Part shown: positions 34,769 to 43,993 of the stretch, piece after piece | How positions within the stretch are numbered: the stretch's first letter is position 1 | How the letters are laid out: each line of letters begins with the position of its first letter | Origin: Metridium senile | Taxonomy: Eukaryota > Cnidaria > Anthozoa > Actiniaria > Metridiidae | Assembly (NCBI GenBank): GCA_949775045.1 | Contig: OX459096.1 | Coordinates: 45,540,379-45,604,378, forward strand | Direction: 5' to 3' | Length of the DNA: 64,000 nucleotides | Translations under genes and position numbers: made by a program | The notes under the pieces: generated by a model | What the model was told of the DNA's origin: nothing | The model's database searches: none | Seen by the model: only the letters and a program-made list of their open reading frames with translations

Positions 34769-35550
34769 TAAACAAAAGTGCAAAAACTGCATTCGAGTTA
34801 AATGATTTTTATAAAAATTCAAACATCTGTTTTCATTACATTAAAGTTAACACAAAAACCCTCACTCCCTATTTTTACGTTTTTGTAGTGACCTTCCCCC
34901 TCTCCTATCGCCCCAACCCTAGCCACGCAGCCCCTCCTTGAGTAGATTTGTTTTGTGGCATCACTTTTGGAATTCTTGTGCATATAACACACAATCATCC
35001 TGCCAAGTTTCATGCTTAAAATCGATTTATTACTATCAAATACAAAAATCACAAAAAAACGACCCCCACCCCTCCCCACCTAATTTTTAAAATGTTTGCT
35101 GTGATCCCCCTGAACGGATTTCGTGTGGCACCCCTTCTGAAATTGTTATGCATGTACCATACAATCATCCTGCCAAGTTGCATGCTTCAAATCGATTTAT
35201 TACTATCAAATACAAAAATCACAAAAAACATTCCCCACCCCTCCCCACCTAATTATTAAAGTGTTTGCTGTGACCCCCCCTGAACGGATTTTTTGTGGCA
35301 CCCCTTCTGAAATTGTTATGCATGTACCAAACAATCACCCTGCCAAGTTTCATGCTTTTACTCAATCTGTCACGATCATATCCATAATTGACCTAACTAT
35401 AAACTGAGTTCGCACAGATAAAAACAACTGATAAAGCCTTGTCGATTTCTACTCCAACAAAGCAACAAAACAGTGTAAAAATAACTCGTACAGGTACGAA
35501 ATCATGCCGTATGTAACTTATTTTTAAGCCAGAACCCTAACAGGACCCTA

Positions 35551-36124
35551 AAGGCCGATTTACACGGCACGATTTTCGCCTAAGTCTATCGCATGCAACC
35601 TGCTCACGCCACACATACAACTCAATCGTACTGTGTAAATCAAGCCCACAACTCGTCTACGACAGACTCATACAACACGAAAAAAGTCGTAGGATTTTGA
35701 AACATGTTTTAAAATGCTACGACAATCGTAGCCGTCGTAGCCAAATATGGTAAAAAAGTGACGTATCATGTAACAAAACTTCTTTGTGGGGTACCGTGGA
35801 GTGTTTTTGCACAAAATGGCGGTTAAAAACAAAGCTGCCGGTTGTGCTGATATTTCGACGAAAAAGAAAGGGAAAAGAGTCAGAAAAATATCATTCTTTA
35901 CTACCGAAAGAACAAAAAGACTGATTACCTAATGGAGCAAGGAACCAGTACCTTTCTAATGCTCATATAAAGATTATTTTAAGAAAATAGCAAGGCTGGC
36001 TTCACTCGAAATTGTACGAGACTTTTCCGTGTGTTGTGCGACAAGTTGTGCATGTGTAAATCAGCAGCAAGTCAAGTTGCATGCGATAGACTTAGGCGAA
36101 AATCGTGCCGTGTAAATCGGCCTT
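35551..36124. mobile_element. 574-bp MITE with about 48-bp AAGGCCGATTTACACGGC termini
   Basis: The left end AAGGCCGATTTACACGGCAC, then GATTTTCGCCTAAGTC and TATCGCATGCAAC, is repeated in inverse at the right end almost perfectly. Internal TCGTA/TACGA motifs are frequent. It abuts the duplicated segment at 36125. Confidence 0.88.
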
Positions 36125-36537
36125 AAAAGTCCCGAGGGTGGCAGCTATATTTTAGTAAAACCTGTTTAAGAACAAACCACGCCAAACCAACCTTATGCTG
36201 GAATTGTACGTAAGCTACAGGCCCTACACGGTGGTGTGAGATATTTTACTTCTCTCCTATAGGACGTGTTTGGAGAGAAGGGACCTCTGGTATAACGGGA
36301 CGCGGACCCCTCACCTCGCGCACGATGGACCGGCGCTTAACAAAGAAAGCCAGCTGGTCAGCGGTGCATTGTTGGAAAAAGGCTACAGCCAACCTCAATA
36401 ACAGCATATGGCGAATAAACTTAGAATTATTTATTGTTCTTTTATTAATTGAATGTCCATTAACTAGTCTATCATTATTATCTAGTTCCTATAAACTTTT
36501 CAATAATTAATTAATATACTATCTCGTAATATTTAAT

Positions 36538-37000
36538 TTTAGTATATACATGATTCACAACCTCATAAGAACGCGCCCTCTCATTGGCTAGCTATCTCGG
36601 AATTTGAGACCATATTCACTGCTCAAGCTCGGAATATTGCTTCTCGGCAAAATGGCGTCTCGTTTTGCAACAATTACCGATGAAGAAATTGAAAAAATTC
36701 AACAAAACGCAATTCCACAAAACACAAAGAAAGCTAGAAAGTTTGGTTTAAGTGTTTTTCAAGGTAAAACGGCATTTTAAACATTAAAAAAATTTGAATT
36801 CATAGAAAACGAGGTTCAACGTTCGTGCGCCTTGTCACGCTTTGTAGTGTTATGCAATAAATTTCTTAATTTATACAAAAATTTTTGTTTAATTCTTTTT
36901 TGTTCGGTTGTGAATGTATATACTAAAACAATTATTCACCTCAGGCTCGAAGACTCGCCGCTCGGTAAATATTCATTGATAACCAAATATAATTGCTAAA
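36538..37000. mobile_element. 463-bp insertion relative to the paralogous segment, with promoter-like and exon-like sequence
   Basis: Both duplication copies read through TCGTAATATTTAATT; unit 2 continues directly with ATATCTACTAAAACCG, whereas unit 1 has 463 bp in between. The insert carries an ATG exon (36652-36763) with a splice donor. No clear terminal repeats are visible. Confidence 0.7.
36652..36763 (+). pseudogene. Orphan first exon, KIAA1958/QRICH1-like N terminus
   Basis: ATG GCG TCT opens MASRFATITDEEIEKIQQ, followed by NTKKARKFGLSVFQ (37 codons plus one base), then a splice donor GTAAAA. The pattern M-x-x-R-F ... NTKKA ... K-x-G-x-x-V-F is, from memory, that of KIAA1958/QRICH1-like proteins descended from Crypton tyrosine recombinases. 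No downstream exon is seen nearby, so it is probably a stranded fragment, or a first exon spliced to something I cannot see. Confidence 0.5.
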
Positions 37001-38561
37001 TATCTACTAAAACCGTTAAAGCGACGAAAATGATTTTCAAAATTGACACCATGGAAACTATTTTATTTTAGACAAGATTAAATATTTGGGCCGAAAAATA
37101 TCAGATATTTCAGACTTTTTAGATAGACTCTCACTTACGAAGCGATTTTATAATTATTTTTTTTTATAGCGTTATCGTGGCAAGAAACCCTATGGTAGGT
37201 GTACCCTTACATACACCTGTTAGTATGTACAGCAATTTCCAGCAAGGTTGTAAATATACCCTGACAGAAAATTACGTAATACTAGATTAGAATATTTCAC
37301 TTATACACCGAACGTATTTCAATTCAATAGAATAGAATTAGTACGTTTCTAAAATTAGTCAAGAAAACGTCACGAAGATAGTGGCTTTGAGATTTTTAAA
37401 CACTACTGTCTTCACCACGTGATCTATTGGTGCTTATCAAATACCCAAAATGCCTTTAAGTCCTTTACTACAAACATTGTTAAACTAGGTGTAACTTTGT
37501 AATGTTTGTGCTCGCAATATGATATTATTAAGTGACACTTCAGGGTAGTTCATACAAACAGCCCGGAGCAATATCATTAAACTTAATTTCAGCGTCCGTG
37601 GATTTTAGAGTCTTTTAACAACGATTACAATTGGTTAATAACAAACGTAAGTAAATGTTACCAGTTTGAACTGGTTACTTTGAAAATAAAATTGTTTACA
37701 TGTGTAACAGACATATTTGAGTGTTTTTAGTCGATGTTTCTATCTCATAACGAACCGTTCATTCAGTGCAGCAATACGATAACTGGAACTTGAAAGCGCG
37801 CCAGGTAAGATTTTCTATTCAATATAATGAATGTTTGGGGATCATTGTTAGTGTCGGTGTGTTAAAAAGGAAAACTGATCAATACGCTTAGCAAAAGATT
37901 AAAGAATGAAAATTTATACTGACAAAAAGTACACCAAATATAACATGGACGACAAAACTAAAATTGTAGTGATTAAATGATGAGTGGGCTGTACAATAGT
38001 CAGCTGTATTTACTGTTATGGTGTGAAAATTATGTGAAATGCAAGCAGAAGGTTTTCGTTCCCACATATTGTATAAATGATTTCCATTTAGCACAGAGAA
38101 GGTCATAATATATGGATGCACTATAACAATATGGAAATAATACAAAGAACATTTACGCCTATGATAGATGCCGAATGTTCTATTTTATCCAGTATATTCT
38201 ATTAGGGTACAGTCTGATTAGTCTAAAATGATCTCATATGAAAGAAAAAAATTGATAATGATTGTAACGATGGTGGTGAAGGTGATGAAGGTGATGATGA
38301 TTGTTATGATAGTGGTGAAGGTGATGATGATTGTAACGATGGTGGTGAAGATGATGATGATTGTAATGATGGTGGTGAAGGTGATGATGATTGTAATGTT
38401 AGTAATGATAGTGGTGAAGGTGATGATGATTGTAACGATGGTGGTGAAGGCGATGAAGGTGATAATGATTGTAATGATAGTGGTGAAGGTGATGATGATT
38501 GTAATGGTAGTAATGTTAGTGGTGAACGTGTTAATGATGAATATGATTTTTTGGTTTTCAG

Positions 38562-38675
38562 ATAATTCAGACACCAGGATTATGGCAGACTGACAATAAA
38601 GGTGGTGGTCTTAGTTTAACCTCCAGTGCACCACAGGTTGTACGAGGTTGTGCAGGATATTGTAATCTAACATAA
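38562..38675 (+). CDS. Second, intact copy of the Rab18 terminal exon
   Basis: It follows an acceptor GATTTTTTGGTTTTCAG and reads [16 protein letters not shown], then [21 protein letters not shown] and stop. The frame, acceptor, length (114 nt) and CaaX end equal those of the Rab18 last exon; differences from it are V to A, A to V, A to V and Q to R plus two silent changes. It could serve as an alternative last exon for Rab18 or be a relic. No AATAAA sits beside its stop, unlike the first copy. Confidence 0.6.
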   Translation: MIQTPGLWQTDNKGGGLSLTSSAPQVVRGCAGYCNLT

Positions 38676-38679
38676 ATAG

Positions 38680-39015
38680 AGGATATTACATGGGCGCGTG
38701 GAGATATGAATTTTATCTTCGAGTGCTGATAAGATATCCCACGAGTGAGCGCAGCGAATGAGTGGGATATCTTTTCAACACGAGAAGATAAAATTCATAT
38801 TTCCAAGCGCACATGTAATGTTCTGTTTATTATATAACAGATAGAAGCAAATAAAAAAAAATATTTTACTACCAAACAATGGTTTCGTTACAATACTGAA
38901 AGTTGATTGGTTGAGAGTGATATCACACATGTGTGATATCAATAATATCTTCATGACTAGGATAGGCTTTTTATCTAGTTGATAGCACTCGGTATACCAC
39001 TATATGTTATATAAT
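38680..39015. mobile_element. MITE-like inverted repeat with TACATGGGCGCGTGGAGAT
   Basis: TACATGGGCGCGTGGAGATA pairs with TATTTCCAAGCGCACATGTA, with GAATTTTATCTTC and GAAGATAAAATTC inside. It is present only in unit 2 of the duplication, right after the Rab18 exon copy. Related to 7015-7320. Confidence 0.7.
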
Positions 39016-40186
39016 AATAAATAATATCACTTGTATCATAACCTTGAATCAAGTCATGTTATGATATTATGTCCATACCAGTATTTGTACATTTATGTAA
39101 TATTCCAAATCCATGTTGCTGAATTCACTTTGGGTTTCAAAATGCAAGTGGAATTTCAAAGACGCAGCCGAAGCATTTCAAATTTTCACGAGGATTTATA
39201 GATCTCCATAGAATACAGTGACGAGGAGTTTAAACTACATCTAATACTCATTAATTATTGCATGTACGGCTGATTGTTTGAAAATGAACTGTCTTTGTTT
39301 TGTTTATTTTCAAAGTCGAGTCGTTTTCGATGGAGTTTCAAAGAACAGCATGTGATATTTGTTGTTACCTTCATTCATTAATGAGTATTAGATCACAGTT
39401 TTTTTTAAATATACTGAATACAAATTGTTACGGCACCTTCAGTCAATATGCAGCCTATAAGACAATGGCTTTTAATACCTCACCTCCTGCCTTTTTTCTT
39501 TAACTGCACAATAGGCCTTTCCGGAATTCAACTGGGGGCTGGGACCGAGTGAAAATATTAATCTTATCAAAAAATGATCACCATCACAAAAACAAACATA
39601 CAAACATTAGAATAATTACCGAGTTTGAGAATGTTTGGTTGAATACTTACTGATGCTACCTCACTATATAATCATCCCTAACATGGCCCTTAATAATTTA
39701 TTTGCCTTTTGTAGACACATTAAGCTTAATTAATAAATACTCTTAAAGTCCGGGTGCATCAACTCTGAGTCCTGGCGGAGTGGCCGGATAACACTGCAAA
39801 GCCTAAAGCATAATACAGGACACTGGTATTTAAGATATAGTTAAAGTAAATAAAAATGTATCTTTATTGCCATCATTGTTCCTATTTTAAATATCATTTT
39901 CATGTAGATGATTTGTGAATAATTTTACAATTTTTCGCACTGAGTATTATTAAAGTGGAAAGAATTCAACATTACGTATTCATTTATAAAGGGTTATGAA
40001 TATAAGGTCTTTATAGCTCCTATCATGGCCCTTTTAAAATGTACATTGTAAGATAGCTTGGGAAAATAAAATCCAAAATACATTCGATACCAAGTTATCT
40101 ACCTATAGTTATCAATATATAGGAGTGAATCTTCTTCTTTAGTCCCAGCACTCGGTATTAAGTCCATTGTGTTTTTGTACAGTCTA

Positions 40187-40327
40187 TACAGTGGTACCTC
40201 TATTAAGCGGTCACCCATTAAGCGGTCACTCTCTATTAGGTGGCCATAATAAAAAGTCCCAAATCTATTCCTATACCTGTTCTATACCTCTATTCAGCGG
40301 CCAACCTCTATTAAGCGGCCACTTTGG
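40187..40327. mobile_element. Transposon-terminus-like CTCTATTAAGCGG repeats
   Basis: Four or more copies of CTCTATTAAGCGGYCAC-like sequence, with variants, adjoin the start of the second duplicated segment. They resemble the terminal repeats of pogo/Tigger-like elements; the conserved TCCCGAGGGTGGCAGC segment that follows may belong to the same element. Confidence 0.45.
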
Positions 40328-41990
40328 AAAGTCCCGAGGGTGGCAGCTATATTTTAGTACAACCTGTTTAAGAACAAACCACGCCAAACCGACCTTATGC
40401 TGGAATTGTACGTAAGCTACAGGCCCTACACGGTGGTGTGAGATATTTTACTTCTCTCCTATAGGACGTGTTTGGAGAGAAGGGACCTCTGGTATAACGG
40501 GACGCGGACTCCTCACCTCGCGCACGATGGACTGGCGCTTAACAAAGAAAGCCAGCTGGTCAGCGGTGCATTGTTTGAAAAAGGCTACAGCCAACCTCAA
40601 TAACAGCAAATGGCGAATAAACTTAGAATGATTTATTGTTCTTTTATTAATTGAATGTCCATTAACTAGTAGTCTATCATTATTATCTAGTTGCTATAAA
40701 CTTTTCAATAATTAATTAATATACTATCTCGTAATATTTAATTATATCTACTAAAACCGTTAAAGCGACGAAAATGATTTTCAAAATTGACACCATGGAA
40801 ACGATTTTCTCTTAGACAAGATTAAATATTTGGGCCGAAAAATATCAGATATTTCAGACTTTTTAGATAGACTCTCACTTACGAAGCGATTATTTAATTT
40901 AATTTTTTTATAGCGTTATCGTGGCAAGAAACCCTTTGGTAGGTGTACCCTTACATACACCTGTTAGTATGTACAACCTAATGCAGCAATTTCCAGCAAG
41001 GTTGTAAATATACCCTGACAGAAAATTACGTAATACTATAGATTAGAATATTTCACTGTTTCACTTATACACCGAACGTATTTCAATTCACTAGAATAAA
41101 ATCAGTACGTTTCTAAAATTAGTCAAGAAAACGTCACGAAGATAGTGGCTTTGAGATTTTTAAACACTACTGTCTTCACCACGTGATCTATTGGTGCTTA
41201 TCAAATACCCAAAATGCCTTTAAGTCCTTTACTACAAACATTGTTAAACTAGGTGTAACTTTGTAATGTTTGTGCTCGCAATATGACATTATTAAGTGAC
41301 ACTTCAGGGTAGTTCATACAAACAGCCCTGAGCAATATCATTAAACTTAATTTCAGCGTCCGTGGATTTTAGAGTCTTTTAACAACGATTGCTATTGGTT
41401 AATAACAAACGTAAGTAAATGTTACCAGTTTGAACTGGTTACTTTGAAAATAAAATTGTTTACATGTGTAACAGACATATTTGAGTGTTTTTAGTTGATG
41501 TTTCTATCTCATAACGAAACGTTCATTCAGTGCAGCAATACGATAACTGGAACTTGAAAGCGCGCCAGGTAAGACTTTCTATTCAATATAATGAATGTTT
41601 GGGGATCATTGTTAGTGTCGGTGTGTTAAAAAGGAAAACTGATCAATACGCTTAGCAAAAGATTAAAGAATGAAAATTAATACTGACAAAAAGTACACCA
41701 AATATAACATGGACCACAAAACTAAAATTGCAATGATCAATGAGTAAGCTTCCGACAATAGTTGCTGTATTTACTGTTATGGTGTGAAAATTATGTGAAA
41801 TGCAAGCAGAAGGTTTTCGTTCCCACATATTGTATAAATGATTTCCATTAAGCACAGAGAAGGTCATAATATATGGATGCACTATAACAATATGGAAATA
41901 ATAGAAAGAACATTTACGACTATTATAGATGCCGAATACTCTATTTTATTCATTCTATTACGCTACAGTCTGATTAGTCTAAAATGATTG

Positions 41991-42660
41991 CATATTAGAG
42001 AAAAAACTTGTCTCTTGTCTCTTACATGTAAATTCAAATCTCAGTAATCAAGACGTCTCTATGCCGAGGTATGAACATGGCATGACTCATCCATGATATG
42101 AAATACAACATTTATCTTGGTCGTCGTGTTTTTCTCTCGATGTGCTCCTTATAAATCTTTTCGTTTTGCCGCTTTTGTTCATTTATTTGTTTGCATGATT
42201 ATTTGTTTTTCTTTGTTTTTTTTGTTTTTTTTTGTCTTTACCGGGGTTTTGTTTTTGCTCAGTTGTATTTGGGTTTTGTTTCGTTTTTGTTCAGTTGCAT
42301 TTTTGTTTTGTATCCGGCTTATGTCTTTGTTTTTGTCCAGTTTTTTTTTTGTGTGTGTGTGTTTTTTTTTATCTTTGCTTTTGTTTTGTTTTCGGATAAA
42401 TTGTTTTTGTTTTTGTCTTTGCCTTGTCTATAAGTTTTTTGTTTATTTCTTTCCCTTTGACCTCCAGTGAAAAAAATGTTTTTGTCATTATATTGAATTG
42501 GAATATAATAGAAATCTGGATTGACAAATAATTGGGAGTTGACTGAAAAGTATTTGATGAACAAATAAATTAATAAAATTGTCATCCATCACAACTTGAA
42601 TATGTCTTGAATATGTCTTATATGTCTATACAAAATTAATTAGATTCTTGAATTATTAAT
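41991..42660. other. Intergenic T-rich sequence
   Basis: A strongly T/G-biased stretch (42115-42470) gives overlapping Phe- and Leu-rich ORFs in two frames; this is composition, not coding. No gene recognised. Confidence 0.6.
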
Positions 42661-42689
42661 AAATTATTTATTCTAGTGAAGCTTCCAAA

Positions 42690-42992
42690 ATGTTCTTCAA
42701 CATTGGTACAGGATTTCCCAATGGCACAATCTGGACAAACTGGTTTGGTCTGATAGTAACTGACGTGGGTGTAGCTAATCTGTACAACCCTTATATAATA
42801 ACAACTGTCATTGTTCTCATTGCTGCCATATTGCTATGGAGATCAACAAGCTATGAGGAGATAGACAACATGTACGAGATTGTTATCTCATTTCTCTCTG
42901 CTGGATTTGCTTTTTGTACTCTGATGATAAACTTGACGTGGCTGGTAGGACAAACCCTGGGTTCCGTGTGTGACATCTTGAGCGCTAAGTAG
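42690..42992 (+). CDS. Small membrane protein or terminal exon, 100 aa, unrecognised
   Basis: From ATG 42690 to TAG 42992. There are two clear hydrophobic segments, YIITTVIVLIAAILLW (about 35-50) and VISFLSAGFAFCTLMINLTW (about 65-84), joined by a polar loop RSTSYEEIDNMYE. It begins shortly after a good acceptor (TTATTCTAG at 42676), and the frame is open back through that acceptor, so it may be the last exon of a longer membrane protein whose earlier exons I cannot find. GC content is higher and the sequence less repetitive than its surroundings, which favours real coding. Confidence 0.55.
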   Translation: MFFNIGTGFPNGTIWTNWFGLIVTDVGVANLYNPYIITTVIVLIAAILLWRSTSYEEIDNMYEIVISFLSAGFAFCTLMINLTWLVGQTLGSVCDILSAK

Positions 42993-43298
42993 GGGCTGTT
43001 AAAGGGCACATGAAGTGGTCTATGTTAGAATAGAAAAATATTGTAGACTTTAAGCTGTAGAGATGTTTGTGGTCTGAGCTAATATAATAATTGATATTTT
43101 TTAACTGAATTCAAGTACCCAAATTACATGAATTCTAACTTAATGTAGAAAATCTAGCAATATATAATAATCTAATGACTTGTGTACAAATTTATTTCGA
43201 AATAATAAGATTCACAATAATAATTGATCTAGTTGTAATACTGAATATATGCATGTAATATATGTTATACATTTGTAATTATTGTGTATGTTAAATAC

Positions 43299-43462
43299 AA
43301 CTAGACGCACTTAGTGCGTTTACTCAGGCTACGTCATAGAGTAGTAATTGATAGGTGGTTTACCTGTGGCATAACGTCATGTGTAATCTCGAAACAACGA
43401 TAGACCCATATATAGAAAAGGTAAACCTAGACTCAGGCTCCACTGCGGGGTAGCCCGAGTAA
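43299..43462. mobile_element. CTCAGGCTAC family MITE, copy 2 (inverted)
   Basis: Runs from CTAGACGCACTTAGTGCG and TTTACTCAGGCTACGTCA to CTCCACTGCGGGGTAGCC. It is the reverse complement of the copy at 24525-24655 and carries the extra central segment also present in 62413-62550. Confidence 0.85.
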
Positions 43463-43809
43463 TAATTATACCTGAAATTTTATGTGAGATATCCATTTTA
43501 GTCATTCTGCGCTATCCATGTCATTAATGTGAAGCAAATACCATTGAAGAACATGAATAAATAGTTTATTGAAAACCATAGTGAGTAATATTGACTATAA
43601 AATACACTGTACAATGATCACAGTCGGCGGCGTTCTGATGTATAAATACTCTGTATTAAATATTCATATAGATTTAAGAATTTATCATTATAAAATATGA
43701 TCTGTATATTAAATAAATACATTTGGTAAATGGATGCTGTTTTCCTGTTACATTGTTTGTTGGTCTGTTTGTCTGACTTACTCTCTGTCTGTTACCTAGC
43801 GCGGTGGAT

Positions 43810-43978
43810 CAGGGGCGGATCCAGAAATGTCAGGGAGTGTCCCAATTGCAAACACAAGGGCTCTTAAGGTGTTAGGGGTTGTCCGGTCCCTAAATGTCTT
43901 AAATAAAATAGGGGTAATTGCAGCGCTATGGGGGTTTCCGGTCCCTGAAAGGACCGGCACCCCCTAGATCCGCCCCTG
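43810..43978. mobile_element. MITE with CAGGGGCGGATCCAG termini
   Basis: The left end CAGGGGCGGATCCAGAAATG is matched by inverted CTAGATCCGCCCCTG at the right. Fragments of the same family lie at about 8440-8520 and 58030-58140 (GTCCGGTCCCTAAATGTCTT shared). It lies in the 3' UTR or flank of the EPAC gene. Confidence 0.8.
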
Positions 43979-43993
43979 TGAATATTTGTAAAT

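Larger units (their letters stand above)
31390..35400. mobile_element. About 4-kb block bounded by inverted repeats, candidate transposon
   Basis: The left end (31440-31610) has GACAGATGGAGTAAAAGCAT, then GAAACTT and CATTTCAGAAGGGGTGCCA. The right end has the inverse: TGGCACCCCTTCTGAAATTG, then AAGTTTCATGCTTTTACTCA and ATCTGTCACGAT (35295-35375). The right side holds three tandem sub-repeats of about 170 bp (near 34990, 35160 and 35335). A further inverted pair (about 32025-32110 and 32745-32850) lies inside, and a broken gene (32860-34768) occupies the middle. The block is absent from unit 2 of the duplication. I infer a foldback-type element; no transposase is recognised. Confidence 0.55.
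28700..38222. repeat. Tandem segmental duplication, unit 1
   Basis: The Rab18 minisatellite plus terminal exon plus 3' flank (to about 31380), followed after an insertion-rich stretch by 36125-38222, match unit 2 (38223-41990) in the same order and orientation with few differences. Unit 1 alone contains 31390-35400, 35551-36124 and 36538-37000, so these are insertions here or deletions in unit 2. Confidence 0.88.
38223..41990. repeat. Tandem segmental duplication, unit 2
   Basis: Begins inside a shortened 30-bp minisatellite (from about 38250), then the Rab18 terminal exon copy, its 3' flank (to about 39985), a short unmatched stretch, and 40328-41990 matching 36125-38222. Unit 1 ends GATTAGTCTAAAATGATCTC and unit 2 ends GATTAGTCTAAAATGATTGC; the junction at about 38222 marks where the duplicated segment was joined back to the minisatellite. 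Confidence 0.88.

Noticed and set aside
37888..38145. Minus-strand ORF whose near-identical twin occurs at 41652-41882
   Set aside because: The resemblance comes from the segmental duplication. The two frames differ by frame-affecting changes and no domain is visible.
42117..42470. Phe/Leu/Cys-rich ORFs of 117 and 80 residues
   Set aside because: A T/G-rich composition artefact with overlapping frames and no domain.
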